Shown here one piece after another: positions 1 to 8,010 of a stretch of 42,077 nucleotides of DNA. The stretch is from Streptomyces sp. ISL-87 (GTDB lineage Bacteria > Actinomycetota > Actinomycetes > Streptomycetales > Streptomycetaceae): assembly GCF_018614095.1 (NCBI RefSeq), contig NZ_JAGGOY010000078.1, positions 9,259 through 51,335 of the forward strand. The letters are read 5' to 3'. The notes beneath the pieces are model-generated. The model was not told the DNA's origin. It made no database searches and saw only the letters and a list, made by a program, of their open reading frames with translations. Both the position numbers and the translations under genes were made by a program. The first letter of the stretch is position 1; each line of letters begins with the position of its first letter.

Positions 1-154
1 AACCTTTCCGGCCACGGCACTGCCGGCGGAGGAACCCGGGGCGGCGTCTTCCCGGACCGCCGCCCCCGCGGGGCCGGCCGGAGCGCGCAAGGCAGCGGCT
101 GCCACCCGCCTCCGACCGCCCCCGCACCACCCGCCCGGCCGGCCCCGCGGGCCG

Positions 155-208
155 TTCGCTGGGGCTCCGCCCCAGACCCCGCGCCTCAAACGCCGGCGGG
201 GCTGGATC
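155..208. repeat. Streptomyces-type dispersed GC-rich intergenic repeat
   Basis: Intergenic sequence before the first gene holds GGGGCTCCGCCCCAGACCCC followed by CGCCTCAAACGCCGGCGGGG. From memory, near-identical text occurs in many intergenic regions of Streptomyces chromosomes. A related inverted piece (GGGGCGGAGCCCCGGGG) lies near 15214-15231. The rest of 1-271 is GC-rich and shows no gene I can defend; it may include the end of an upstream gene cut by the window edge. Confidence 0.5.
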
Positions 209-271
209 TGCCGGCCCACGACCCGGGCTCCGCGACGGCGACCGACCACCGCAACGCGAAGAAGGGACGTC

Positions 272-2011
272 ATGCTCGACCACCTGATCAAGGGAGCCAC
301 CGTCGTGGACGGGACCGGCGCCCCCGCGTACGTCGCCGACGTCGGGATACGCGACGCCCGCATCGCCGTCATCGGCGCGCCCGGAACCGTCACCGAGCCC
401 GCACGCACCAGCGAGGACGCCGCCGGGCTCGTCCTGACACCGGGGTTCATCGACCCACACACGCACTACGACGCCCAGCTGTTCTGGGACCCCTACGCGA
501 CCCCCTCCATGAACCACGGCGTCACCACCGTCGCCGGCGGCAACTGCGGTTTCACCCTCGCCCCCCTCAACCCGGCCCGTCCGCAGGACGCCGACTACAC
601 GCGCCGCATGATGAGCAAGGTCGAGGGCATGGCGCTCGCCGCCCTCGAAGAGGGTGTCGACTGGACCTGGTCGACCTTCGGCGAGTACCTCGACGCGCTC
701 GAAGGCCGGATCGCCGTCAACGCCGGGTTCATGGTCGGCCACTGCGCCCTGCGCCGGTACGTGATGGGTGAGGAGGCCGTGGGCGGCCGGCCCAGCGAGA
801 CGCAACTCCGGCAGATGCTCGACCTCTTCCACGACGCCATGAACGCCGGCGCCTGGGGCCTGTCCACCACCCAGTCCTCCACCCACTCCGACGGTGCGGG
901 CGACCCCGTCGCCTCCCGCCACGCCGAGCCGGCCGAACTCCTCGCCCTCTCCCGAGCCGTCGGCGAACACGAGGGTACCCAGCTCGAAGCCATCGTCGCC
1001 GGCTGCCTCGACCAGTTCTCCGACGAGGAGATCGACCTCTTCGTCGAGATGAGCGCGACCGCCGGGCGCCCCCTGAACTGGAACGTCCTCACCATCGACG
1101 CCTCCGTCCCGGAACGGGTACCGCGCCAGCTCGTACCGAGCGAACGCGCCCGCAAGGCCGGCGGCCGCATCGTCGCGCTGACCATGCCGATCCTGACCCC
1201 CATGAACATGTCCCTCGGCACCTTCTGCGCCCTCAACCTCATCCCCGGCTGGGGCGAGATCCTCGGCCTGCCCGTCCCCGAGCGGATCGCGAAGCTGCGC
1301 GACCCCGTCGTACGGGCGGAGATGCTGCGCCGCGCCGACAGCAAGGAGGCCGGGGTCTTCCGGCGCCTCGCCAACTTCGGCCGGTACGTCATCGGTGACA
1401 CGTACAGCAAGGAGAACGAGGGGCTCTCAGGGCGGGTCGTCAACGACATCGCCGCCGAGCGCGGCCAGGACGCCTTCCACTGCCTGGTGGAGATCTGCGC
1501 CAACGACGACCTGCGTACGGTGCTGTGGCCCATGCCGACGGACAACGACCCGGCCAGCTGGACCCTGCGCGCCGAGACCTGGCAGCACGAGGACGTCATG
1601 CTCGGCGGCTCCGACGCGGGCGCGCACCTGGACCGCATGTGCGGGGCCCCGTACACGACGCGGTTCCTCGGGGACTGCCTTCGCGGTCGCCGGCTGGTGC
1701 CGCTGGAGCAGGCGGTACGGATGCTCACCGACGACCCGGCCCAGTTGTTCGGGCTGCGCGAGCGCGGGCGGATCGCCGAGGGCTGGCACGCGGACCTGGT
1801 GCTCTTCGACCCGGAGCGGATCGAGGCGGGCCCCGCGACGCTCGTGCACGACCTGCCCGGGGACAGCCCCCGGCTGGACGCGCGGGCCGTCGGCATCGTC
1901 TCGGTACGGGTCAACGGCGTGGAGACGATCCGCGACGACGAGGTGACGGGCGCGATCCCGGGGATCGTGCTCCGGTCGGGCCGGGACACGAGGACGGTGA
2001 GCACCCGATGA
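272..2011 (+). CDS. N-acyl-D-amino-acid deacylase / D-aminoacylase-like amidohydrolase
   Basis: 579 aa cytoplasmic amidohydrolase. Members of this family hydrolyse N-acyl-D-amino acids or related cyclic amides with a metal-dependent TIM barrel. Visible motifs: the N-terminal strand module (LIKGATVVDGTG), the metal-binding HTH at residues 63-65 in GFIDPHTHYD, the conserved GGNCGF segment near residue 90, and the late catalytic Asp at residue 448 in GGSDAGAHLDRM. Length fits the family. The ATG has AAGGGACG just upstream. Its stop overlaps the ATG of the aldehyde dehydrogenase by 4 bases (ATGA), so the two are probably translationally coupled and act in one catabolic route. The true substrate cannot be read from sequence. 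Confidence 0.85.
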   Translation: MLDHLIKGATVVDGTGAPAYVADVGIRDARIAVIGAPGTVTEPARTSEDAAGLVLTPGFIDPHTHYDAQLFWDPYATPSMNHGVTTVAGGNCGFTLAPLNPARPQDADYTRRMMSKVEGMALAALEEGVDWTWSTFGEYLDALEGRIAVNAGFMVGHCALRRYVMGEEAVGGRPSETQLRQMLDLFHDAMNAGAWGLSTTQSSTHSDGAGDPVASRHAEPAELLALSRAVGEHEGTQLEAIVAGCLDQFSDEEIDLFVEMSATAGRPLNWNVLTIDASVPERVPRQLVPSERARKAGGRIVALTMPILTPMNMSLGTFCALNLIPGWGEILGLPVPERIAKLRDPVVRAEMLRRADSKEAGVFRRLANFGRYVIGDTYSKENEGLSGRVVNDIAAERGQDAFHCLVEICANDDLRTVLWPMPTDNDPASWTLRAETWQHEDVMLGGSDAGAHLDRMCGAPYTTRFLGDCLRGRRLVPLEQAVRMLTDDPAQLFGLRERGRIAEGWHADLVLFDPERIEAGPATLVHDLPGDSPRLDARAVGIVSVRVNGVETIRDDEVTGAIPGIVLRSGRDTRTVSTR

Positions 2012-3480
2012 GTGAGCGGGAACCGCAACGGCTGTACATCGGCGGCGAGTGGGTGGAGCCCGCCGGCGGCCACTACGAGGTGGTCGACCCCGCGGACGAA
2101 TCGGTGGTCGGACTCGCACCGCAGGCCACCCGCGGGCAGGTCGAGGAGGCGGCGCGGGCCGCGGCGGAGGCCTTCGAGGGCTGGTCCCGGACGGCGCCCG
2201 AGGAGCGGGCGGCCATCCTGGACCGGGCCGCGGACATCATCCAGCGCGAGTTCGAGCCATGGGCGGCCCTGGCGCAGGCGGAGACGGGCGCGCCGACCGG
2301 GATCGCGCGGGGCATGCAGGTCGGGGTCGGGGTCTCCCGCTTCCGGCGGTACGCGAAGGGTGCCTTGGAACCGGTGGAGCGGGGTCTTCCGCCGCAGGTG
2401 ACCGAGGCCGGCCCGATGGGGAAGGCGAGCATCCTGGGCGCGCTGGAGGTGCGCCAGCCGGTCGGGGTGGTCACCTGCATCACCTCGTACAACAACCCGT
2501 GGGCGAACCCGGCGGGCAAGGTGGCCCCGGCCCTGGCCATGGGCAACACGGTGGTGGTGAAGCCGGCCCCGCAGGACCCGCTGTCGGTGTTCAAGATGGC
2601 CGGGGCGCTCCACGAGGCCGGAGTCCCGGCGGGCGTGGTGAACGTGGTCTGCGGCACCTCGGCCGAGGTGGGCGAGGCCGCCGTGGACTCCCCGTACGTG
2701 GACATGGTGTCCTTCACCGGCTCCACGGGGGTCGGGCAGCGCATCGCCGAGGTCTGCGGCCGGACGATGAAGCGGCAGCTGATGGAGCTGGGCGGCAAGG
2801 GCGCGGCGATCGTGTTCGACGACGCCGACCTGGACGCGGCGGTGATGGGGATCGGCACCACCTTCTCGTTCTACTCCGGCCAGATCTGCACGGCGCCGAC
2901 CCGGGTGATCGCGCACCGGGCGGTGTACGAGCAGCTGGTCGAGAAGCTGACCGGGTACCTGGCCTTCATGCGGGTCGGCGATCCGGCGGTGCCCGGCACG
3001 GTGGTCGGCCCGGTGATCTCGGCGGCGCACCGGGACCGCGTGGAGTCGTACATCGAGCTGGGGAGGAAGGAGGGCGCGCGCATCGCGCACGGCGGCGAGC
3101 GCCCGGTGGTCGGGGACGGCCGCGGCTTCTATGTGGCCCCGACCCTCCTCGTGGACTGCACGAACGACATGCGGGTGGTCCGGGAGGAGATCTTCGGGCC
3201 GGTCGTCGTGGTGGTCCCCTTCGACGGCGGGGAGGAGGAGGCGGTGGCCCTCGCCAACGACAGCGATTTCGGGCTGCTGAGTTACGTCTGGTCCGGGGAC
3301 TCGGCGCGCGCCTTCCGCGTGGCGCGGCGGCTGCGGGCCGGCGGGGTCGGCGTCAACACCATCGGGCGGAACATGGAGGCACCGTTCGGCGGTTTCAAGC
3401 GGTCCGGGGTCGGGCGGGACGTGGGCTCGTACGCGCTGCACGCGTACAGCGAGACGCAGTCGATCGTCTGGACGGCCTGA
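2008..3480 (+). CDS. NAD(P)-dependent aldehyde dehydrogenase
   Basis: 490 aa, a full-length ALDH superfamily enzyme oxidising an aldehyde to the acid. The general-base Glu is at residue 260 (MELGGKG), the catalytic Cys at residue 294 (SGQICTAP), the cofactor-binding FTGSTGVG motif lies about 30 residues before the Glu, and the C-terminus has EAPFGGFKRSG. The start is the ATG inside the ATGA overlap with the upstream hydrolase; the open frame extends further upstream but those residues are antisense-like. Pairing with an amidohydrolase suggests a degradation pathway whose deacylated product is later oxidised; that part is inference. Confidence 0.92.
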   Translation: MSEREPQRLYIGGEWVEPAGGHYEVVDPADESVVGLAPQATRGQVEEAARAAAEAFEGWSRTAPEERAAILDRAADIIQREFEPWAALAQAETGAPTGIARGMQVGVGVSRFRRYAKGALEPVERGLPPQVTEAGPMGKASILGALEVRQPVGVVTCITSYNNPWANPAGKVAPALAMGNTVVVKPAPQDPLSVFKMAGALHEAGVPAGVVNVVCGTSAEVGEAAVDSPYVDMVSFTGSTGVGQRIAEVCGRTMKRQLMELGGKGAAIVFDDADLDAAVMGIGTTFSFYSGQICTAPTRVIAHRAVYEQLVEKLTGYLAFMRVGDPAVPGTVVGPVISAAHRDRVESYIELGRKEGARIAHGGERPVVGDGRGFYVAPTLLVDCTNDMRVVREEIFGPVVVVVPFDGGEEEAVALANDSDFGLLSYVWSGDSARAFRVARRLRAGGVGVNTIGRNMEAPFGGFKRSGVGRDVGSYALHAYSETQSIVWTA

Positions 3481-3504
3481 ATCGTCTGGACGGACTGAGG
3501 GGAA

Positions 3505-3537
3505 GGGGAAGGGCTCGCCCCGGCCCTGCCCTTCCCC
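3505..3537. terminator. Bidirectional hairpin between converging genes
   Basis: Arms GGGGAAGGG (3505-3513) and CCCTTCCCC (3529-3537) are perfect complements. They sit between the stops of the aldehyde dehydrogenase (+) and the lipoprotein (-). There is no clear T-tract, which is usual in this genus. Confidence 0.55.
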
Positions 3538-3544
3538 GGCCGCC

Positions 3545-4231
3545 TCAGTTGTCGTTGAAGTAGTCGGTGAGAACGCAGCCCTTCACCTGGGCGTTGGCCT
3601 TCACGTAGCCGCTGGGCGCGGTGAACTTCGGGTGGCAGTTCAGGATGAGCAGGCCGCCCGGCTTGCTCATCGAGGCGATGGCGGACCCGCTGTCGGTCAG
3701 GACGGCGAAGTCCTGGCCGATGAGGAACCCGCCCCTGAGGCCTCGGTTGGGGCTCTCCTTCATCTTCTGCTCCAGGTCGGCCTTGTAGGCGGCCTGGAAC
3801 TTCTTGGCGTCCTTGTACATGAGGATGCGGGTGCCGTGGCCGCAGAAGCCCTGCTCGGTGACGGACCACTTGCCGTCGTACTTCGTCTCGGTGTCGGGGG
3901 ACTCGTCGTCCGTGGGCTCCATGGAGAGGGACGAGCACCTCGTGTAGCCGTTGATGAAGCGGGCGGCCGCGGCCATGGTGCCCGCCTTGGGCAGCCGCTG
4001 GAAGGGGGTCCCGTCCTTGGGTGCGCCACCGTTGACCCCGCCGTTCTTGGTGGGGTTCTCCAGGGTGCCTTCCATGGGGCCGCCGTCACCCCCGCCACCG
4101 GCGGCGCCGCCGCTGAGGCCGCCGATCTGCCCGATGTTGCCGGCCGCTCCGCTGTCGCCGCTGCCGCAGGCCGTGAGGACGAGCAGGGCCGTGACGGCCG
4201 TGGCAGTGGTGAGCAATGGCGTGATGCGCAT
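3545..4231 (-). CDS. Secreted lipoprotein, DUF3558-like
   Basis: 228 aa. The start chosen (MRITPLLTTATAVTALLVLTAC) gives a short basic N-terminus, a hydrophobic core and a lipobox LTAC near residue 22, so the mature protein should be a diacylglyceryl lipoprotein outside the membrane. A Gly-rich linker (about residues 24-60) precedes a globular domain with four Cys (SRCSS-like region, GFCGHG, LILNCHP, KGCVLTD), which may form disulfides. This layout resembles actinobacterial DUF3558 lipoproteins, but the family call is tentative. Function unknown. Monocistronic and convergent with the ALDH gene. Confidence 0.7.
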   Translation of the reverse strand: MRITPLLTTATAVTALLVLTACGSGDSGAAGNIGQIGGLSGGAAGGGGDGGPMEGTLENPTKNGGVNGGAPKDGTPFQRLPKAGTMAAAARFINGYTRCSSLSMEPTDDESPDTETKYDGKWSVTEQGFCGHGTRILMYKDAKKFQAAYKADLEQKMKESPNRGLRGGFLIGQDFAVLTDSGSAIASMSKPGGLLILNCHPKFTAPSGYVKANAQVKGCVLTDYFNDN

Positions 4232-4436
4232 GGTTTCGTGTGTCCCCGCGTAGATGACCTTGAACGGCCGCGACTTTAGGCCGGTGGTCATGTCCGCGGC
4301 AAACGGCTCGGACCAGGGGCGAGGGGCGGGATGGCGGCACAAGTCACACGGGAAAGTGTCGAAACGCCCAAAGCGGACAAGGCTGCGGTTTCCGCATGCC
4401 GGAACACGCTGTCCGCCCTCTGTCAAATTTATCGAC

Positions 4437-4619
4437 ATGTGGAACCCGTCGTACGGCTCCGGCTCCACCGTCCTCGGCGTCGGCAGCGTGTTCGTCATCG
4501 GCGTCGGCCTGCTGGCCCTCGGCCTGGTGATCATGCTGGTCGCCGAGCGCCGCAGCCCCGCCTTCTTCCGCGGCGAGATCCTGACGAAGTCCACCCCGGC
4601 CCTGGTGGTCGAGGGCTGA
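4437..4619 (+). CDS. Small single-span membrane protein
   Basis: 60 aa: MWNPSYGSGSTVLGVGSVFV start, one long hydrophobic stretch (residues 12-39) then a charged tail with ERRSPAFFRG. One predicted transmembrane helix. Codon use is typical for the region, which supports a real gene despite its size. The 5' side is more AT-rich than its surroundings (TTTATCGACATG), and no good ribosome site is visible, so translation could be from a leaderless or very short leader. Function unknown. Confidence 0.55.
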   Translation: MWNPSYGSGSTVLGVGSVFVIGVGLLALGLVIMLVAERRSPAFFRGEILTKSTPALVVEG

Positions 4620-4660
4620 CCTCACCGTGACCGGGGCCCGGCCGGGTCGTTCAGCACGGC

Positions 4661-4951
4661 ATGAACGCCATGAAGCGCAGCCTTGCCGCCCTGGTTCTCT
4701 CGGGAGGCGTCGCCCTCGCCCTGAGCCCCGCCATCGCGCACGCCGGCGAGTCCGCCAACCCGGGGCCTCCGATCGCCAAGCGCCTCGGCGACATCGTCGA
4801 CCACCCCGGGCATGCCGTGCACGACACGAAGACGGCGGTGGGCGTGACCGCGTCGGCGGCCGGCTCAGCCGCCAAGGCGACGGACGGCTCCCTCTCGGGG
4901 ACCGGGTCGGCCCTGACGGGCGGACTGCCGAAGACCCCGAAGGTCGGCTGA
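4661..4951 (+). CDS. Small secreted protein
   Basis: 96 aa with a Sec-type signal peptide: MNAMKRS, hydrophobic core ALVLSGGVALALSPAIA and a likely cleavage after AHA (about residue 27). The mature part is small, rich in Ala, Gly, Ser and Thr, with no recognised domain. The second Met (4670) gives an equally good signal peptide. It lies 41 bases after the small membrane protein on the same strand and may share its transcript. Function unknown. Confidence 0.6.
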   Translation: MNAMKRSLAALVLSGGVALALSPAIAHAGESANPGPPIAKRLGDIVDHPGHAVHDTKTAVGVTASAAGSAAKATDGSLSGTGSALTGGLPKTPKVG

Positions 4952-4966
4952 GCGCGGCTGGGCCCC

Positions 4967-5584
4967 CTAGGGGGTGAGCAGGACCAGCGGGATCTCCCGG
5001 TCCGTCGCCTCCCGGTAGGACGCGTACGAGGGCATCGCCGCCACCACCACCGGCCACAGGCGGTCCACCTCGGCCGGGGTGGCGGGGCGGGCCGTCGCCC
5101 GGAAGGTCTCGGCCCCGACCTGGAGGGTGACGGCCGGCTCGGCCACCAGGTTCAGGTACCACGCCGGGTGCCGGTCGGCGCCCGCGTTCGACGCCGTCAG
5201 GACGTACGCCTCCCCGTCGCGTACGTAGGCCAGCGCCGTGCGGCGCAGCAGCCCGGACCGCCGCCCCCGCGTGGTCAGCAGCAGGTCCGAGATCCCGGGG
5301 CGCGGCTGCCCGGCCGTCTCCTCGAAGCGGCGGATGTGCTCGGCGACCCAGGGGTTCGGGCTGTCGCTCACCTCGGCGCTCACCTCGGCGGTGACCTCGG
5401 CGCTCACCTCGGCGGTGACCTCGGCGCTCACCTCGGCGGTGACCTCGGCGCTCACCTCGGCGGTGACCTCGGCGCTCACCTCGGCGGTGACCTCGGCGCT
5501 CACCTCGGCGGTGACCCCGTCGGTCACTCCCGCGGTCACTCCCGCGGCCACTCCGGCGGTCATCTCGTCAGTCACCACCGTCAT
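4967..5584 (-). CDS. Nitroreductase-family, deazaflavin (F420)-type oxidoreductase with repetitive N-terminus
   Basis: 205 aa. The C-terminal 130 residues fit the DDN/F420H(2)-dependent nitroreductase fold: WVAEHIRRFEETAGQ, LLLTTRGRRSG, then NAGADRHPAWYLNL and TARPATPAEVDRLWP. Proteins of this group use F420H2 to reduce quinones, nitroimidazoles and similar compounds, and fbiC lies 7 kb away. The start ATG overlaps the stop of the upstream NAD(P)-binding protein (TCAT at 5581-5584 on the plus strand), implying coupling. Unusually, the first 70 residues are a tandem VTAEVSAE repeat encoded by a 24-bp DNA repeat, absent from typical family members of about 140-150 aa. Confidence 0.82.
   Translation of the reverse strand: MTVVTDEMTAGVAAGVTAGVTDGVTAEVSAEVTAEVSAEVTAEVSAEVTAEVSAEVTAEVSAEVTAEVSAEVSDSPNPWVAEHIRRFEETAGQPRPGISDLLLTTRGRRSGLLRRTALAYVRDGEAYVLTASNAGADRHPAWYLNLVAEPAVTLQVGAETFRATARPATPAEVDRLWPVVVAAMPSYASYREATDREIPLVLLTP
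5368..5516. repeat. 24-bp coding tandem repeat (about six copies)
   Basis: On the plus strand, two alternating 12-mers (CTCACCTCGGCG and GTGACCTCGGCG) form a 24-bp unit repeated about six times almost perfectly. The length is a multiple of three, so copy-number change would lengthen or shorten the VTAEVSAE tract of the encoded oxidoreductase without a frameshift. Adjacent degenerate copies (GTCACTCCCGCG) suggest older expansions. Confidence 0.9.
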
Positions 5585-6189
5585 GCCGCCGTCACCCCCG
5601 CGTGCGCGCCGTGCACGGTCGGTGTCCGCACCTCGTCCAGGACCGCCCGGGCGAAGTCGGCAGGGGTGATCCGGCTGCCGGCGTCGGCCGGGGCGAAGAC
5701 GTACCCGCCGCCCGGCACGCCGTCGTGGTCGAAGTCCCCGGCCGGACTCAGCACCGCCCAGTCCAGACCCGTCGGCGCGGCCGCCTCCAGTGCATCGGTC
5801 CCGGCGCCGTGGCCGACGTAGAACTCCCGCCACTCCTGCGGATACCCGGGCGTGTCCATCAGCGCTGCCCCCGACGCCGTGGGCAGTACGGACGCCAGCC
5901 CGACGGACACGAGCCGCCCGACCCCGGCCCGCCCGAGGCCCGCCGCCAGCCCCCGGGCCGCCGCGGGGAAGAACACCCCGGGGGCCGCCTGCGCGTCGTA
6001 CACCGCGACGACCGCCGCGTGGTGGCCCGCCGCCAGCCGCGTCACATCGTCCGCCGAGGTCACGTCCGCGTCGGCGCGCCCCGCCTCCGTGACCTCGTAC
6101 CCGCGCGCCCGCGCCTCGGCGACGACGGCCCGGCCTACCCGCCCGCGGGCCCCGAACACGATGAGCTTGTTTTCGTTTCGCTGCGTCAT
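5581..6189 (-). CDS. NAD(P)-binding Rossmann protein (atypical SDR / NmrA-like)
   Basis: 202 aa with an N-terminal dinucleotide-binding motif FGARGRVGRAVVAEA (about residues 12-26), a DVT segment after beta-3 and SVGLASVLPTASG in place of a classical active site. Atypical SDRs of this size act as NAD(P)H-dependent reductases or redox sensors. Start ATG at 6189; its TGA overlaps the ATG of the downstream nitroreductase, so the pair forms a coupled operon. It is divergent from an HxlR regulator 59 bases away, the usual layout for regulator and target. Confidence 0.75.
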   Translation of the reverse strand: MTQRNENKLIVFGARGRVGRAVVAEARARGYEVTEAGRADADVTSADDVTRLAAGHHAAVVAVYDAQAAPGVFFPAAARGLAAGLGRAGVGRLVSVGLASVLPTASGAALMDTPGYPQEWREFYVGHGAGTDALEAAAPTGLDWAVLSPAGDFDHDGVPGGGYVFAPADAGSRITPADFARAVLDEVRTPTVHGAHAGVTAA

Positions 6190-6213
6190 GGCAAGGACCT
6201 TAGGAGGAGGCCT

Positions 6214-6233
6214 GGTTACCGACCGGATACCGG
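6214..6233. promoter_or_regulatory. Possible HxlR operator between divergent genes
   Basis: The 59-base gap between the divergent oxidoreductase and HxlR genes contains GGTTACCGACCGGATACCGG, with two spaced TACCG elements. HxlR dimers bind short repeats in such gaps and repress both directions. Assignment is by position and repeat structure only. Confidence 0.3.
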
Positions 6234-6248
6234 CCTAACGTATGGATC

Positions 6249-6641
6249 ATGAGCGCACCCGAACCAGAGCCGCTGGACCTGGAGATGTTCGATCCCGTCT
6301 GCCCGTCCCCGCTGGTCCCGTTCCGGATCGGCGACAAGTGGGCGACGCTGATCCTGCGTTGTCTGGAGGGCGGTCCGCGCCGCTTCTCGGAGCTCAAGGT
6401 CCCGCTGCGCGGCATCACGTCCAAGTCCCTGACGCAGTCGCTGCGTTCCCTTGAACGCGACGGCTTCGTGGCCCGCACCGAGCAGGCGCCCCCGGAGCGC
6501 CGCGTCGAGTACGCCCTCACTCCGCTCGGCCGCGGCCTGCTGGGCCCGCTGGACGCGGCGTGCGAGTGGACGAGGGAGCACTGGGACGAGCTCATCGACG
6601 CCCAGGAGGCGGGAGCCGAAAGGGACTTCGCGGGAGCCTGA
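6249..6641 (+). CDS. HxlR-family winged-helix transcriptional regulator
   Basis: 130 aa. The single HxlR domain is clear: FRIGDKWATLILRCLEGGPR (helix and start of HTH), FSELKVPLRGITSKSLTQSL (recognition helix), then the wing ERRVEYALTPLGRGL. A Cys at residue 18 (DPVCPSP), just before the domain, is at the position used for thiol or quinone sensing in several HxlR proteins. Divergent transcription from the NAD(P)-binding/nitroreductase operon suggests it represses those genes until an electrophile or oxidant is present. The sensing role is inferred. Confidence 0.88.
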   Translation: MSAPEPEPLDLEMFDPVCPSPLVPFRIGDKWATLILRCLEGGPRRFSELKVPLRGITSKSLTQSLRSLERDGFVARTEQAPPERRVEYALTPLGRGLLGPLDAACEWTREHWDELIDAQEAGAERDFAGA

Positions 6642-6660
6642 TCGTTGATCAGCGCATGAT

Positions 6661-6806
6661 CCTGTGGCTACTCCGTCGTCGACGTCCAGTGGCCGCTGAT
6701 GCGCAAGGGCGAGCCGAGCTACGAGGTGACCAGCGAGCAGACGCACGCCATGTACACGGCCCTCCAGGCGTACGAGCCCGTCGGCGCCCGCAGCGAGACC
6801 TTCTAC
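6661..6806 (+). pseudogene. Gene remnant, possibly C-terminus of a peptidoglycan-binding protein
   Basis: One frame reads YSVVDVQWPLMRKGEPSYEV and continues about 25 more residues with coding-like composition, but a stop precedes it (TGA at 6654-6656 region) and there is no start. The WPLMRKGE...V pattern faintly resembles the first helix of PG_binding_1 repeats. It runs into the end of the VOC gene without its own stop. Best read as a decayed fragment; function not assigned. Confidence 0.25.
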
Positions 6807-7205
6807 TCAGCCCCAGGTCCGGGAGCACAGCACCAGCCGGTACCCGTCGGGGTCGGCGATGGTGACGCCGTGCTCGTCCCAGTACGGGTTGTGGGACTCG
6901 ACCCGGGTCCCGCCGTGCTCGACGAGGCGCTGGACGAGTGCCTCGTCGGGGGTCTGGCCGAGGTAGACCACGAACAGGTCGTCCACGGTGGGGGCGGGGG
7001 CCACCGGGTTCTCCGGGTCATGGGTGAGCTCGAAGTGCCAGCCGCCCCCGGCCGGCCCGACCATGACGAGGTCGTGCTCCCCGGACACCCGCTCGGGGGT
7101 CCGCCACAGGATGTCCAGCCCGAGCCCGTACACGTAGAACCGCTCGGCGGCGCGGAGGTCGAGCGAGGGGCGGGCGACCCGGATGTGGGTACGTGAATCG
7201 ATCAT
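6807..7205 (-). CDS. VOC-family (glyoxalase/dioxygenase-like) protein
   Basis: 132 aa, one vicinal-oxygen-chelate domain with both beta-alpha-beta-beta-beta halves: HIRVARPSLDLRAAERFYVY at the N-terminus and VTIADPDGYRLVLCSR at the C-terminus. Possible metal ligands are His7, His/Glu in GGWHFELTHD, and the region around DPDGYRLV, although the usual final Glu is not obvious. Members range from lyases to resistance proteins that sequester drugs. Substrate unknown. Convergent with the HxlR gene and its adjacent remnant; divergent from the iron-box gene. Confidence 0.8.
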   Translation of the reverse strand: MIDSRTHIRVARPSLDLRAAERFYVYGLGLDILWRTPERVSGEHDLVMVGPAGGGWHFELTHDPENPVAPAPTVDDLFVVYLGQTPDEALVQRLVEHGGTRVESHNPYWDEHGVTIADPDGYRLVLCSRTWG

Positions 7206-7307
7206 GCGGCGATCCTACGGCGAGCCGCACTCTCGGAAGAGTGCCGAAACTCCATCGGGCGGGGGACGGATCTTGGGCTGTGGACCTGCGTTGACGCGGG
7301 GTGAATT

Positions 7308-7326
7308 TTAGGTAAGCCTTACCTCG
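7308..7326. promoter_or_regulatory. Iron box (DmdR/IdeR-type operator)
   Basis: TTAGGTAAGCCTTACCTCG closely matches the 19-bp actinobacterial iron box (TTAGGTTAGGCTAACCTAA type). Its core AGGTAAGCCTTACCT (7310-7324) is a perfect 7+1+7 palindrome. It stands 55 bases before the preferred start of the following membrane protein and just after a possible -35 (TTGACG, 7291-7296). An iron-loaded DtxR-family repressor bound here would block transcription, so the gene should be induced by iron starvation. Confidence 0.82.
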
Positions 7327-7380
7327 CTTTCGTGTGGGCCGCCCGTGGCCCACGTCCACGCACCATCGGAGCCCACACCC

Positions 7381-7950
7381 ATGTCGTCCCCCGCCGTCTC
7401 CGCCCCCCACGGCGTGCCCGCCCGTCCGCTGCGCCTCTACGACTCGTGGTGGACCGTGGCGGCAGCCGGGCTGGTGGCGGTGCTCGTGCTGACGGCGGGG
7501 CTGTGGTTCTCCCTCCACGTGCGCACCGACGAGACGCTGCACACCGCCGCGCTCTTCGTGCACCTCGCCTCACTCGTGCTCGGCTTCGGCGCGGTGCTGT
7601 CCGCCGACTACCACGGCCTGCTGTGGGCCACCGGGCGCTGCACGCTCACCGAGGCACTCGGCGCCACGACCCGGCTCCATGTGCCGATCTGGGCCGGACT
7701 GGGCGGGCTCGTCGCGAGCGGCATGATGCTGCACCCCGATCTCGGATCCCCGCTGACCCTCGCCAAGGTCGGACTCGTCCTCCTGCTCACCCTCAACGGC
7801 CTCCAGGCCGGTCTCCTATGCCGCCGGCTCGCCGCGGCCGCCGGACCGGTCGGGCGCGGCGTGACGGCCTGGGGCGGGGTCACCGCGCTGCTGTCCCAGC
7901 TCTGCTGGTGGGGCGCGGTCGTCATCGGCTTCCTCAACACCAACCGCTGA
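7381..7950 (+). CDS. Iron-box-controlled multi-span membrane protein
   Basis: 189 aa, with about five hydrophobic segments (VAAAGLVAVLVLTAGLWF, LHTAALFVHLASLVLGF, LHVPIWAGLGGLVASGMML, LAKVGLVLLLTLNGLQAG, VTALLSQLCWWGAVVIGF). Conserved His within or next to membrane segments (TLHTAALFVH, ADYHGLLW, RLHVPIW) resemble haem- or metal-binding membrane proteins such as CopD/DUF2269-like proteins. The ATG at 7381 follows a GGAG with 9-base spacing and is preferred to the GTG at 7345. The upstream iron box suggests a role in iron or haem homeostasis. Family not firmly recognised. Confidence 0.72.
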   Translation: MSSPAVSAPHGVPARPLRLYDSWWTVAAAGLVAVLVLTAGLWFSLHVRTDETLHTAALFVHLASLVLGFGAVLSADYHGLLWATGRCTLTEALGATTRLHVPIWAGLGGLVASGMMLHPDLGSPLTLAKVGLVLLLTLNGLQAGLLCRRLAAAAGPVGRGVTAWGGVTALLSQLCWWGAVVIGFLNTNR

Positions 7951-8010
7951 CCGGCGCACCCGGGCGAAAAGCAGGTGCGGGGCGGCTCGGGGGCGGCCTA
8001 GCTTGGCCCC

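Noticed and set aside
595..3441. Very long minus-strand open frame opposite the hydrolase/ALDH genes
   Set aside because: Arg/His/Pro-rich shadow produced by high GC in the third position of the real genes; no domain, no start site.
5368..5516. CRISPR array
   Set aside because: Units are contiguous 24-mers without spacers and lie in a coding frame.
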